A DNA stretch of 64,000 bases, taken from assembly GCA_963666755.2 (NCBI GenBank), contig CAXXGW010000002.1:124001-188000 (forward strand), given 5' to 3'. The position numbers and the translations under genes were made by a program. Positions 16,450 through 25,001 of this stretch are shown piece by piece; the first letter of the stretch is position 1; each line of letters starts with the position of its first letter. The notes below the pieces were generated by a model. That model was not told the DNA's origin, ran no database searches, and was given only the letters and a program-made list of their open reading frames with translations. This DNA comes from CAXXOK01 sp963666755 (GTDB taxonomy: Bacteria > Bacillota > Clostridia > Christensenellales > Aristaeellaceae).

Positions 16450-17304
16450 TTAACGGCTTTTACGGGAAAACCGCAGGATCGACAGCCCATAAAAGATCGC
16501 CGCCGAACCCACCAGAATCAGCAGACTACTCCATACCGGCATCGCCTGCTCCCCAAAACGGAACACCAGCCCCATTTCCGTATCAAACCCCTGCCGCAGT
16601 GCCTCCGGCGCGCCCTGAAACACCTGCGCGGCAGGCGCTTCCATCATGATCCGCCGCATCAGCAGTGCCGCGTGGCTGACCGGGAACACCTTAATAACCG
16701 TTTGCACCGCGCTGGGCAGCATCCCGATGGGCAGATAGATGCCCGTCAGGAACCCCACCAGCGTGCCCAGTATGCTACTGGCCGTGCCAAACGCGTTCTG
16801 GCTTTTGAAAAACGAAATCAGCAGCGAGATCATCGCCGTATTGCACAGCGCCGACAGCACAATCAGCCCCACCACGGCCAGCGCCGATTGCACCGGCAGT
16901 GCCGCGCCGCCGCGCAGCACGATGTACCCTTCCCCCAGCGCAAACGTCAGCAGCGACATAATCGTGCCCACCGTAAACGAAGCCACCTCATACCCGGCTA
17001 CAATCCGGCTACGGCCGACCGGCGAGGCGCTGAAATCCTTGACGATATGTCTGGACCGGTCATCCACCATGGTGCCGAATGCGCCCATGACCGTCGTGAC
17101 CGAGGTGACCGCCAGCAGCCCCGCGATTATCCAGTTATCCATCAGCGCCCTTGCGCCGGGCACCGCGGGCAGGTTGGACACCCACACATCCCCCAGGAAC
17201 AGCAGGTACAGCGCAAAGATAATCAGCACCGCCAACAGCGAAAAGAACACGGAAGCCCGGTCGCGGAAATACACCTTCAAATTGCGTTCGATCAGGGCTT
17301 TCAT
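16450..17304 (-). CDS. ABC-2 type exporter permease
   Basis: The 284-residue protein has a cytoplasmic N-terminus (MKALIERNLKVYFRDRAS), a first membrane helix with a large loop, and five more hydrophobic segments including GTLVGFLTGIYLPIGMLP, the typical ABC-2 permease layout. It forms the membrane part of an exporter with the ATPase encoded just upstream; start and stop overlap by 4 nt (ATGA). Substrate unknown; drugs, lipids or polysaccharide precursors are common for the family. Confidence 0.88.
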   Translation of the reverse strand: MKALIERNLKVYFRDRASVFFSLLAVLIIFALYLLFLGDVWVSNLPAVPGARALMDNWIIAGLLAVTSVTTVMGAFGTMVDDRSRHIVKDFSASPVGRSRIVAGYEVASFTVGTIMSLLTFALGEGYIVLRGGAALPVQSALAVVGLIVLSALCNTAMISLLISFFKSQNAFGTASSILGTLVGFLTGIYLPIGMLPSAVQTVIKVFPVSHAALLMRRIMMEAPAAQVFQGAPEALRQGFDTEMGLVFRFGEQAMPVWSSLLILVGSAAIFYGLSILRFSRKSR

Positions 17305-18215
17305 GCGCGGATCTCCTTCCCCGTGATGCCGATAAAGGCATCGTCCATCGTGCCGTTAAGCACCTCAAACCCATCATACAAGCCTTGCGCCGCCTGCAAA
17401 AGCGGCAGCGCGTCCAGCGTGGTGTTCAACTTTACGCATACGCGCCCGGCCGTGTGCGTATAGGCGATGCCCTGCCCTTCCAGCAGGGCCAGCAGCGCGG
17501 GCTCCTCCCGGGGGGTCAGGCGCAGCTGGTCACTGGCGTACTGTTCCTTGAGCGCTACTGGAGTGCCCCGCGCGGCAATCTGCCCATCGTCGATCACCAC
17601 CACGTAATCCGCCTGCGCTGCCTCCTGCATATCGTGCGTAGTCAGGAACACGGTTAGCCCCGTGCCCTGCTGCAGTGCGCGGATGCGATCCCACACCACG
17701 CGGCGCGTCTGCGGGTCCAGCCCCGTGGTCGGCTCATCCAGAAACAGCACGCGCGGCGTATGCACCAGCGCGCGGGCGATATCCGCGCGGCGTTTCTGCC
17801 CGCCGGAGAGCTTCCCATACGGGCGTTTGAGGAAATCCGTCACATCGGCGGCCTCGGCGGCGGCCCGCACCGCCTCGCGCAGTCGCGCGCCGCCGGTGCC
17901 GTACAACCCGCCGCGCACGCGGATGTTTTCTTCCACGGTCAGCAGCGGGTCCAGCAAATGTTCCTGAAACACCACGCCGATGGAGGCGCGGATGGCCGCA
18001 TCCTCCGCGCCGAGGCGGTGGCCGTCGATCAGCACCAGCCCCGCGTCGGGTTTCAGTATGGTGCAGAGGATATCAATCGTGGTGGATTTGCCCGCGCCAT
18101 TCGGGCCCAGAAACGCGAACAGCTTGCCCGTTTCCACATAAAAATCCAGCCCGCGCACCGCCTGTACGGGCCCGTAGGCTTTTTTTAGCCCGGCAATTTC
18201 GATGATCTTTTCCAC
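17301..18215 (-). CDS. ABC exporter ATP-binding protein (drug-resistance/CcmA-like)
   Basis: The 304-residue ATPase has Walker A GPNGAGKSTTIDIL, the signature LSGGQKRRADIARAL, Walker B VLFLDEPTTGLD and the H-loop TTHDMQEA, followed by a C-terminal extension of about 80 residues common in exporters of this class. The start is GTG at 18215, chosen for the GGGAGG six bases upstream; an open frame continues 29 codons further but without a ribosome site. It powers the ABC-2 permease with which it overlaps by 4 nt. Confidence 0.9.
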   Translation of the reverse strand: MEKIIEIAGLKKAYGPVQAVRGLDFYVETGKLFAFLGPNGAGKSTTIDILCTILKPDAGLVLIDGHRLGAEDAAIRASIGVVFQEHLLDPLLTVEENIRVRGGLYGTGGARLREAVRAAAEAADVTDFLKRPYGKLSGGQKRRADIARALVHTPRVLFLDEPTTGLDPQTRRVVWDRIRALQQGTGLTVFLTTHDMQEAAQADYVVVIDDGQIAARGTPVALKEQYASDQLRLTPREEPALLALLEGQGIAYTHTAGRVCVKLNTTLDALPLLQAAQGLYDGFEVLNGTMDDAFIGITGKEIRA

Positions 18216-18267
18216 GCTGTGCCTCCCGTGTGTTCCACCCCCGCTACCGGAGGTGTTTTCCTTGTGC

Positions 18268-18297
18268 AGTATACCATTGCCCGCGATGAGGAAACAA
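18268..18297 (-). promoter_or_regulatory. Possible promoter of the ABC exporter operon
   Basis: On the minus strand, TATACT (18268-18273) has TTGTTT about 18 bp upstream. The -10 is good and the -35 moderate. It lies about 50 bp before the GTG start. Confidence 0.4.
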
Positions 18298-18406
18298 CGC
18301 ACGGGGGATTAAGATTGGCTTAGAATCGCACGCAAAACCCCCTTCCCTGCGCTGTGCAGGGAAGGGGGTTCAGGCCGTTGACAAACCCTATAAAGACGCT
18401 GAAATA

Positions 18407-18532
18407 CAGCCTGTTCAAAAAGGTTCAGATGCGCGAAGCCAAACCGGATCAGGGCGGGAGCGTACACGGACGTACGGGTCCGCCCTTATCCGGTGCAGGC
18501 GACAAAGCAGATGGGCCTTTTTCAGCAAGCTG
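18407..18532. repeat. 126-bp nested-palindrome element, copy 1
   Basis: The outer arms CAGCCTGTTCAAAAAGG and CCTTTTTCAGCAAGCTG enclose an inner palindrome built on CCGGATCAGGGCGG and CCGCCCTTATCCGG, with TACACGGACGTACG at the tip. The length is 126 bp, the same as copies 2 and 3. Confidence 0.8.
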
Positions 18533-18603
18533 AAACCCCCTTCCCCGCGCTGTGCGGGAAAGGGGGTTCAGGCCGTTGACAAACCTAAAATAACGCTGAA
18601 ATA

Positions 18604-18729
18604 CAGCCTGTTCAAAAAGGTTCAGATGCGCGAAGCCAAACCGGATAAGGGCGGGAGCGTACACGGACGTACGTGACCGCCCTTAGCTGGTGCCGGCGAC
18701 AAAGCAGATGGGCTTTTTTCAGCAGGCTG
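18604..18729. repeat. 126-bp nested-palindrome element, copy 2
   Basis: This copy has outer arms CAGCCTGTTCAAAAAGG and CTTTTTTCAGCAGGCTG. The inner stem CCGGATAAGGGCGG faces CCGCCCTTAGCTGG, and the tip is TACACGGACGTACG. It is closely similar to the other two copies along its whole length. Confidence 0.8.
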
Positions 18730-18782
18730 AAACCCCCTTCCCCGCGCTGTGCAGGGAAGGGGGTTCTCAAATCCGGTCGCGC

Positions 18783-19196
18783 TCAGGCCGTCCGCCTGCG
18801 CAGCAGTACCAAAACCGCGATCAGCGCCGTACCCAGCAACAAATGCCCCAGGCCGCTGATGCCTGAAAGCGCACCGTCCAGCCCACGGCTGAGCACCGTG
18901 CCGGTTGCCTGCACCACGCCGCGCGTAAGCAGGCCCGCCACCGTTACATTCAGGCCGATGTGGTACACCGTAAGCCACCGCGAAAACCCGTGCGCGGCCG
19001 AGAGGGTAAACACCTTTTCGACCACCGCCAGCAGCACGAAAAACACCGTGCCTAACAGCAGATAATGCGCGTGCACGACGGAGAGCGTCGTGGGCGCGGT
19101 GGTGCCTAGCGCCTTGGTAAACTCGCGGTAGAACACCCCACCCGCCAGGCCGAGCGCCGCATAGACCAGCGCGGCGGTTGTCAGCTTCTTTTCCAT
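18783..19196 (-). CDS. DUF2871-like four-helix membrane protein
   Basis: The 137-residue protein has four membrane helices and the N-terminal YAALGLAGGVFYREFTKALG with a following VVHAHYLLLG motif, which I associate with DUF2871 proteins of unknown function. The conserved His residues between helices 1 and 2 could bind a metal or haem; that is speculation. The start codon directly follows the stop of the preceding membrane gene (TGAATG), so the two are translationally coupled under TetR control. Confidence 0.7.
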   Translation of the reverse strand: MEKKLTTAALVYAALGLAGGVFYREFTKALGTTAPTTLSVVHAHYLLLGTVFFVLLAVVEKVFTLSAAHGFSRWLTVYHIGLNVTVAGLLTRGVVQATGTVLSRGLDGALSGISGLGHLLLGTALIAVLVLLRRRTA

Positions 19197-19868
19197 TCAA
19201 GCCGCCTCCCCTTTGCGGTACAGCTGCCAGCCCATGACCACAATCCACACATAGGCCAGGGTTTTAGGCACCATCAGCATGCCGATGGGCGGCCAGAGAT
19301 TGCCCAGCAGCACCACGGGTACATACAGCGCAAAGGAAAGCGTTACCGCCAGCCACATCCAACGGAATTCCGCATCCCCGGCGCGGCGCGCCTCCTGCGC
19401 AAACAGCACAATCAGCAGCACCCCCAGCGCCGCGAAGGGCAGGTTGCGCAGCACCCCATAGAAAAGCGGCGGGTTGGTGCTGAACCACTCATTTTGCGGC
19501 AGCAGCGTAAGCGCCACGCGCAGCCCGGCCAGCGACCACACGGCCACATCCAGCCAGACGCGCCCGCGCACCTGATAGCGCAACCGCCAGATGCCATACA
19601 AAAGCACGTAGAACACCGTCATCGTGACGGACGTAATCAGCTTGCCGACGCCCAGTGCCACCACGTTGGCCGCAAGCCCGGTCGTCCACAGCGCCCACAT
19701 GCGCGGCACCAGATGGAACGCGTCGCCCGTGCCCAGCACCACCGCCATCAGGCCAAACAGCCGCACCACCGAACCGGGCTTGCTGCGCCTGAGCATAATC
19801 AGCCCCGCCGCAACCACCGAAATCAGATATACCACATCAAACGCTGTTTCAAAGATTGCCTGTGCCAT
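19197..19868 (-). CDS. Hypothetical seven-helix membrane protein
   Basis: The 223-residue protein has about seven hydrophobic helices. Conserved-looking features include the His in GTGDAFHLVPRM between helices 2 and 3 and polar residues in KLITSVTMTVFYVLLYGIW. I do not recognise the family with certainty. The start is ATG 19868, preceded by AAGGAGGACGTGCCG; its 5' end overlaps the tetR gene by 20 nt. Together with the DUF2871-like protein it forms the output of a TetR-regulated operon. Confidence 0.65.
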   Translation of the reverse strand: MAQAIFETAFDVVYLISVVAAGLIMLRRSKPGSVVRLFGLMAVVLGTGDAFHLVPRMWALWTTGLAANVVALGVGKLITSVTMTVFYVLLYGIWRLRYQVRGRVWLDVAVWSLAGLRVALTLLPQNEWFSTNPPLFYGVLRNLPFAALGVLLIVLFAQEARRAGDAEFRWMWLAVTLSFALYVPVVLLGNLWPPIGMLMVPKTLAYVWIVVMGWQLYRKGEAA

Positions 19869-20436
19869 CGGCACGTCCTCCTTCGGGCGCATACAGCACC
19901 CTTTGTAGGATGTCCATTAAAACGGGAACAGACTCAGCCCGGTGCGATAAATACGCAAATAAATTCATGACCACGTAATCGGCCAGCGACTCGCGGGTAA
20001 GCGCCTCCGACCACACCTCCGGACGAATGCGCGTATCCGCCTCGATCAGGCGCGTGAGCGGCTCGCTGAGCAGGTACTGCGTGCGCATCATACGGGCACG
20101 GCCCTCGGGTGATGCGCCGCGCAGGCTGCGCATCAGCGAGCCGACGTCGTCATCCATGCGCGCGCGGATCATCCCATAAATCTGCCCGACCTGCCCCACA
20201 AAGTCCGGCGCGTTCAGCTTGGTCGTCATCGCCCGAAACGCATCTTTCCAGTACGCCTCCGCAAGGGTGAACAGCACATCCTCCTTGCCGGAGAAATAGT
20301 TATACACGGTACCGGTTGCCACGCAGGCGCCGTCGGCCAGCCTGCGGATGTTGATCGCCTCCGGCCCATGCTCGGCAATCAGCTCGCGGGCGGTTTTCAG
20401 CAGCGTTTCGCGCAGCGCTTCATCTTTTCTACGCAC
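19849..20436 (-). CDS. TetR/AcrR-family transcriptional regulator
   Basis: The 195-residue protein has the N-terminal TetR helix-turn-helix (LLKTARELIAEHGPEAINIR, then VATGTVYNYFSGKEDVLF) and a C-terminal ligand domain of ordinary length. It heads an operon with two membrane-protein genes and overlaps the first by 20 nt. A perfect 16-bp palindrome lies 30 bp upstream of its start and is the probable operator, so it most likely represses itself and the two membrane proteins until a ligand binds. Confidence 0.9.
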   Translation of the reverse strand: MRRKDEALRETLLKTARELIAEHGPEAINIRRLADGACVATGTVYNYFSGKEDVLFTLAEAYWKDAFRAMTTKLNAPDFVGQVGQIYGMIRARMDDDVGSLMRSLRGASPEGRARMMRTQYLLSEPLTRLIEADTRIRPEVWSEALTRESLADYVVMNLFAYLSHRAESVPVLMDILQRVLYAPEGGRADGTGNL

Positions 20437-20465
20437 GGCGTGCTCCTTTCGGGTTTTCCGTCCTG

Positions 20466-20481
20466 AATGAACATGTTCATT
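20466..20481. promoter_or_regulatory. Palindromic TetR operator
   Basis: AATGAACATGTTCATT is a perfect 16-bp palindrome placed 30 bp before the tetR start. TetR-family repressors commonly bind perfect palindromes of this size next to their own gene. Confidence 0.75.
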
Positions 20482-20612
20482 TTGATTGTAAACCCGCTTG
20501 AAAATCCTGTCAAGAAGGCCTTTTCCGCTGCGCCGGAGCTGAAGTTGATCCGCCGGTTCAAGCGCAGAAAACGCCCCGCGGCATGCAGGGCGTTTTCTGT
20601 GCTTTTTCTGTT

Positions 20613-23600
20613 TCAGGAGCTGGCCGCGTGGCTCCAGGGCGAGGTGATGGCGGGCGCATCCACCCGATAGGACACGCCCAGATAGGTGGATATCCAGAGT
20701 GTCGTAACGCTTCCGGAGAACTGGCTCAGGTCGATCAGCTGCCCCAGCGCGAAGCTTTCCGCAGGCAGGACCACCGGTTGGCCCTTCTTGATCTGGGCAA
20801 AGAGCACCTCCAGCTGTTCCAGAAATGCCTTGGAAATACCGTCCAGGTTCGGGTACACCGCCACAAAGCCGCCCAGCACGCGCACGCCGCCGGCGCTCAT
20901 CACCTGCGGGCTGTACCCGCTATTGGTGCCTGCGGGATCGCTATAGAACGTTTCCAGCCCATAGGCCTGAATCTGTTGCCAGAACGGGCTGCTGCCGGTG
21001 GATGCCCCCGCGTAGAAGCCGCCGGTGCCGCCAGTTTCCGCAGCCTGCGCGACGGTAGGCGTCACACCGGATGTTGCCGTTGCGGCGGTTCCGGGAGAAG
21101 CTGCGTTCGCTCCGCTTGCAACAACCTGTGGCGGCGTGTTCGCAGTCGATCCGGGGATTGTTCCGGCTGCACTGGCGGCTGTGCCTGCGGTGCCGGTTGA
21201 GGTGCCGGTGGTGCCGCTTGCAATAACCTGTGGCGGGCCATTCACTGTTCCGCCGGGTGCGGTTCCTGTTGTGCCGGTAGCTGTGCCTGTGGTGCCCGTT
21301 GCGGTTCCTGTCGTACCGCTGGCGATAACTTGCGGCGGGCCATTCACAGTACCGCCGGGCGCCGTTCCGCTTGTGCCGGTAGAGGTGCCTGTAGTGCCCG
21401 TTGCGGTTCCTGTCGTGCCGCTGGCTACGACTTGTGGCGGGCCGTTCACAGTTCCGCCGGGCGCGGTTCCTGTTGTGCCGGTAGAGGTGCCTGTGGTGCC
21501 CGTTGCGGTTCCTGTTGTACCGCTGGCTACGACTTGCGGCGGGCCATTCACAGTACCGCCGGGCGCCGTTCCGCTTGTGCCGGTAGCTGTGCCTGTGGTG
21601 CCCGTTGCGGTTCCTGTTGTACCGCTGGCTACGACTTGCGGCGGGCCGTTCACAGTTCCGCCGGGCGCGGTTCCGCCTGTGCCAGTAGCTGTGCCTGTGG
21701 TGCTCGTTACGGTGCCTGTTGTACCGCTGGCTATAACTTGCGGCGGGCCGTTCACGGTGCCGCCGGGCGCCGTTCCGCTTGTGCCGGTAGCTGTGCCTGT
21801 GGTGCTCGTTACGGTGCCTGTTGTACCGCTGGCTATAACTTGCGGCGGGCCGTTCACGGTGCCGCCGGGCGCGGTTCCTGTTGTGCCGGTAGAGGTGCCT
21901 GTGGTGCCCGTTGCGGTTCCTGTCGTGCCGCTGGCTACGACTTGCGGCGGGCCGTTCACAGCTCCGCCGGGCGCGGTTCCGCCTGTTCCAGTAGCTGTGC
22001 CTGTGGTGCCTGTTGACGTACCGGTCGTGCCGCTGGCTATAACTTGCGGCGGGCCGTTCACGGTGCCGCCGGGCGCCGTTCCGCTTGTGCCGGTAGCTGT
22101 GCCTGTGGTGCTCGTTACGGTGCCTGTTGTACCGCTGGCTATAACTTGCGGCGGGCCGTTCACGGTGCCGCCGGGCGCGGTTCCTGTTGTGCCGGTAGAG
22201 GTGCCTGTGGTGCCCGTTGCGGTTCCTGTCGTGCCGCTGGCTACGACTTGCGGCGGGCCGTTCACAGCTCCGCCGGGCGCGGTTCCGCCTGTTCCAGTAG
22301 CTGTGCCTGTGGTGCCTGTTGACGTACCGGTCGTGCCGCTGGCTATAACTTGCGGCGGGCCGTTCACAGCTCCGCCGGGCGCGGTTCCGCCTGTTCCAGT
22401 AGCTGTGCCTGTGGTGCCTGTTGACGTACCGGTCGTGCCGCTGGCTATAACTTGCGGCGGGCCGTTCACAGCTCCGCCGGGTGCTGTTCCGCTTGTGCCG
22501 GTAGAGGTGCCTATAGTGCCCGTTGACGTGCCGGTCGTGCCGCCTGCCGCGACTTGCGGCGGGCCGTTCACGGTGCCGCCGGGCGCGGTTCCGCTTGTGC
22601 CGGTTGAGGTGCCTGTAGTGCCCGTTGCGGTTCCTGTCGTGCCGCTGGCTACGACTTGCGGCGGGCCGTTCACAGCTCCGCCGGGCGCGGTTCCGCCTGT
22701 TCCAGTAGCTGTGCCTGTGGTGCCTGTTGACGTACCGGTCGTGCCGCTGGCTATAACTTGCGGCGGGCCATTCACAGTACCGCCGGGTGCGGTTCCGCCT
22801 GTTCCAGTAGCTGTGCCTGTGGTGCCTGTTGACGTACCGGTCGTGCCGCTGGCTATAACTTGCGGCGGGCCGTTCACAGCTCCGCCGGGCGCGGTTCCGC
22901 CTGTTCCAGTAGCTGTGCCTGTGGTGCCTGTTGACGTACCGGTCGTGCCGCTGGCTATAACTTGCGGCGGGCCATTCACAGTACCGCCGGGTGCTGTTCC
23001 GCTTGTGCCGGTTGAAGTCCCGGTGGTGCCCGTTGCGGTTCCTGTCGTGCCGCTGGCGATAACTTGCGGCGGGCCGTTCACGGTACCGCCAGGCGCTGTT
23101 CCGCTTGTACCGGTAGCTGTGCCGGAGGTCCCTGTTGCCGTTCCGGTGGTACCCGTTGAAGCGCCTGTGGTACCTCCGGCCATCACTTGCGGCGGGCCGT
23201 TCACTGTTCCGCCGGGTGCGGTTCCTGTTGTGCCGGTGGAGGTGCCTGTAGTGCCCGTTGAGGTGCCCATTGTGCCTGTGGACGTGCCGTTCGTCCCTGT
23301 TAAACTACCGAAGGAAGGGAACGGCGGTGTATTAACCTTTCCCTGCACGCCATACCCGCCCGATGTGCCCAGACTCCCGGTGGCCGTGCCTCCACTGCCG
23401 GTTGAGAAGGCGCCCCCGCCGGATATTCCACCAATTCCGACGGACTGCAAGGGGCTCTGCGCATCCGACCCCGATGTGAAGGTGCCAATTCCAACCGACA
23501 GGCCGCCGTTCTCCAGCAGATTTTGAAACGCCTCAAACGTGCTGGATCCGGCAATGGCAAAGTCAATCCGCATAAAACCATTGTGGATCGTCACATATAC

Positions 23601-24044
23601 GTTGCCGATCACATACTCGTTGGACGCCACCAGCGGGAATACCTGAATGCCATCCCTCGTGATGTCTACAGGCTGCACCGTGCGCCACTTGCTGGTGAGC
23701 GCCGGCAGAAGGTCACGAAGTTCCAGCCCGCCAATCTCCGCAGAATTGCCGGAGCGATGCCAGCTGGATGGGGTGGGCAGCTGTACTCCCTGTAGCTCAA
23801 CCGTCGGTTGCTGCGCCGGAACGGGATCCGGCACCCCTTCTTCGCCAGAACCTTCCGAGCCTCCCTCCGATTCTTCGGACGCGCGTAACCGGCCAGATCC
23901 GACCACCGGAGCCGAAAAGCTATCCATCGCCGAAGAAGATGCCTGTGGCTGCGCGGCATATGCCGAAGGCAGGCACAGGCAAAGGGTCAGCAACAGGCTC
24001 AGCCCACGCATGAACGTGACGATGCCACTCCGCCTCATAAACAT
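20613..24044 (-). CDS. Large secreted protein with 20 tandem 34-residue Gly/Thr-rich repeats
   Basis: The 1143-residue product begins with a signal peptide (MRGLSLLLTLCLCLPSAYA, with cleavage near residue 31). A folded N-terminal domain (about 70-195) follows, then roughly residues 250-940 consist of tandem 34-residue units of the form TAPGGTVNGPPQVIASG followed by a GTTGTSTGTTGTATG-type linker. A unique C-terminal domain (about 975-1143) closes the protein. There is no LPXTG motif or C-terminal anchor, so it is secreted or held non-covalently. AGAAGG precedes the ATG at 24044. The Thr-rich linkers could be glycosylated stalks that present the end domains. I recognise no family. A weak terminator-like run follows, and the gene appears monocistronic. 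Confidence 0.75.
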   Translation of the reverse strand: MFMRRSGIVTFMRGLSLLLTLCLCLPSAYAAQPQASSSAMDSFSAPVVGSGRLRASEESEGGSEGSGEEGVPDPVPAQQPTVELQGVQLPTPSSWHRSGNSAEIGGLELRDLLPALTSKWRTVQPVDITRDGIQVFPLVASNEYVIGNVYVTIHNGFMRIDFAIAGSSTFEAFQNLLENGGLSVGIGTFTSGSDAQSPLQSVGIGGISGGGAFSTGSGGTATGSLGTSGGYGVQGKVNTPPFPSFGSLTGTNGTSTGTMGTSTGTTGTSTGTTGTAPGGTVNGPPQVMAGGTTGASTGTTGTATGTSGTATGTSGTAPGGTVNGPPQVIASGTTGTATGTTGTSTGTSGTAPGGTVNGPPQVIASGTTGTSTGTTGTATGTGGTAPGGAVNGPPQVIASGTTGTSTGTTGTATGTGGTAPGGTVNGPPQVIASGTTGTSTGTTGTATGTGGTAPGGAVNGPPQVVASGTTGTATGTTGTSTGTSGTAPGGTVNGPPQVAAGGTTGTSTGTIGTSTGTSGTAPGGAVNGPPQVIASGTTGTSTGTTGTATGTGGTAPGGAVNGPPQVIASGTTGTSTGTTGTATGTGGTAPGGAVNGPPQVVASGTTGTATGTTGTSTGTTGTAPGGTVNGPPQVIASGTTGTVTSTTGTATGTSGTAPGGTVNGPPQVIASGTTGTSTGTTGTATGTGGTAPGGAVNGPPQVVASGTTGTATGTTGTSTGTTGTAPGGTVNGPPQVIASGTTGTVTSTTGTATGTSGTAPGGTVNGPPQVIASGTTGTVTSTTGTATGTGGTAPGGTVNGPPQVVASGTTGTATGTTGTATGTSGTAPGGTVNGPPQVVASGTTGTATGTTGTSTGTTGTAPGGTVNGPPQVVASGTTGTATGTTGTSTGTSGTAPGGTVNGPPQVIASGTTGTATGTTGTATGTTGTAPGGTVNGPPQVIASGTTGTSTGTAGTAASAAGTIPGSTANTPPQVVASGANAASPGTAATATSGVTPTVAQAAETGGTGGFYAGASTGSSPFWQQIQAYGLETFYSDPAGTNSGYSPQVMSAGGVRVLGGFVAVYPNLDGISKAFLEQLEVLFAQIKKGQPVVLPAESFALGQLIDLSQFSGSVTTLWISTYLGVSYRVDAPAITSPWSHAASS
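21218..23300. repeat. 102-bp in-frame tandem repeat array inside the secreted-protein gene
   Basis: Twenty units of 102 bp (34 codons) can be counted by the recurring TGCGGCGGGCC block; the penultimate one (near 23100) is longer. Several units are nearly identical, and the consecutive units 6-7-8 (from about 21726) recur as units 9-10-11, showing recent block duplication. Confidence 0.9.
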
Positions 24045-24378
24045 TCATCCTTCTGCTATAGGTGTGGGGAGATACGGCCGAATGTGAGGGTTATTTGAGT
24101 TTACAATCGCACCAAGTATATCCAGATTATGGTTGTCTGTCAACGGATATCCCTGTAGAAAAGATGTTTTTCTGACCGTTTGGGTAGGAAAATCGCTTTC
24201 TGCCCTGAAACAGGGTATCCCAAACCACGGGATGTAGACTGCGACATAACCATTATATATCAAGCTGAGGGCTGGGTAGTCAAACCCGTAATTAAAAACA
24301 CCAACAAAAAAGCCTCCGGCAAATCCCGAAAGCTTTTCGCAGAGAAACAGTGCTATGAAATTTCCTGCACGAAAGCCG

Positions 24379-24732
24379 TTAGTTTAATATGGGGACAGCC
24401 GTATAGTTTTCCGGCTTATAAAAACCTTCCAATATACACCATTCGTCCGGCAGGCCTACAGTCAAAACGCCTTCCGTTGGAGGACCCCACGCGGTCAGTT
24501 CTGTAAACCATTCTTCTTCAGGGCGGATAACCCATTTCTCCGGTGGAACCAGTCGATCTTCCTCATCCACGTTGAGTGTAACAACAGTTTCTGTTCGACC
24601 ATCCTCCAACTCAATACACTTAACCTCTGCCCCATAGTAAATCGGGCAATAGTTACGCTCCGCTTGCGCCGCTGAAAGTAAGAGGGACAGCGTTAAGAGC
24701 ACCATTAGAAAATGAACGGTTGGCCTTAGCAC
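24379..24732 (-). CDS. Small secreted hypothetical protein
   Basis: The 117-residue product begins VLRPTVHFLMVLLTLSLLLSAAQA, a signal peptide, and continues as an acidic secreted domain with two Cys residues (NYCPIYY and DEWCIL) that could form a disulfide. I favour GTG 24732 as the start because GGAAGG lies seven bases upstream. The in-frame ATG at 24753 is itself part of the region in front of that site. No family recognised. It has the same orientation as the large repeat protein but is about 330 bp upstream of it, without an obvious link. Confidence 0.55.
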   Translation of the reverse strand: MLRPTVHFLMVLLTLSLLLSAAQAERNYCPIYYGAEVKCIELEDGRTETVVTLNVDEEDRLVPPEKWVIRPEEEWFTELTAWGPPTEGVLTVGLPDEWCILEGFYKPENYTAVPILN

Positions 24733-24910
24733 GTTGATCCTTCCTTTCTCCATAGAAATAAAACTTACTTATGCACGTAATGTTTCATTTCTACAGGTGC
24801 GTTTCAAATTCCTTCCAAATTATACATTGGAACGTGATAAGTTCTGACTGATGTTTTGACTGACTGATGTCAGTCAACGCCGCAAAATAAGTTCAATTTG
24901 GCGCTGAAAG

Positions 24911-24953
24911 TTAAAAGAAAAACCCGCCTGAAATCCTTATTTCAGGCGGGTTT
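24911..24953 (-). terminator. Terminator originally belonging to tRNA-Pro
   Basis: The stem AAACCCGCCTGAA / TTCAGGCGGGTTT (24920-24932 / 24941-24953) is followed on the minus strand by TTTTTCTTTT. It directly adjoins the tRNA-Pro 3' fragment, so before integration it would have ended the tRNA transcript; it is now 11.4 kb away from the intact tRNA. Confidence 0.8.
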
Positions 24954-24956
24954 CTC

Positions 24957-25001
24957 TGGTCGAGGTGACAGGATTTGAACCTGCGACCTTTTGGTCCCGA
25001 A
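24957..25001 (-). other. attL: 45-bp duplicated 3' part of tRNA-Pro
   Basis: These 45 bp are identical to 36390-36434 and run from the CCA end of tRNA-Pro through the T-arm to the anticodon loop. They are not a functional tRNA, because the 5' half is missing. Perfect duplication of a tRNA 3' end at the far side of an integrase-bearing segment marks site-specific integration. Confidence 0.92.

Larger units (their letters stand above)
18336..18765. repeat. Tandem array: three terminator-like hairpins alternating with two 126-bp elements
   Basis: Near-identical 35-bp hairpins (AACCCCCTTCCC stem) lie at 18336-18370, 18534-18568 and 18731-18765, a period of 197-198 bp. Between them lie two copies of the 126-bp structured element (18407-18532 and 18604-18729), each preceded by TTGACAAAC. 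The array fills the gap between divergent neighbours and contains no gene. Confidence 0.85.

Noticed and set aside
21218..23300. Possible CRISPR array in the 102-bp repeats
   Set aside because: The units are in-frame coding repeats of one long gene; the whole unit is conserved, with no unique spacers.
21025..23526. A long open frame (833 codons) opposite the repeat-rich secreted protein
   Set aside because: The 102-bp GC-rich array is open in several frames. The antisense frame has no signal peptide, ribosome site or folded domain at the ends, while the minus-strand frame has all three.
24180..24506. A 108-codon plus-strand frame
   Set aside because: Overlaps the end of the small secreted-protein gene on the other strand and lacks a ribosome site and domain.
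24957..25001. A second tRNA-Pro gene
   Set aside because: Only the 3' 45 bases are present; the 5' half of the cloverleaf is missing, so it is an attachment-site duplicate.
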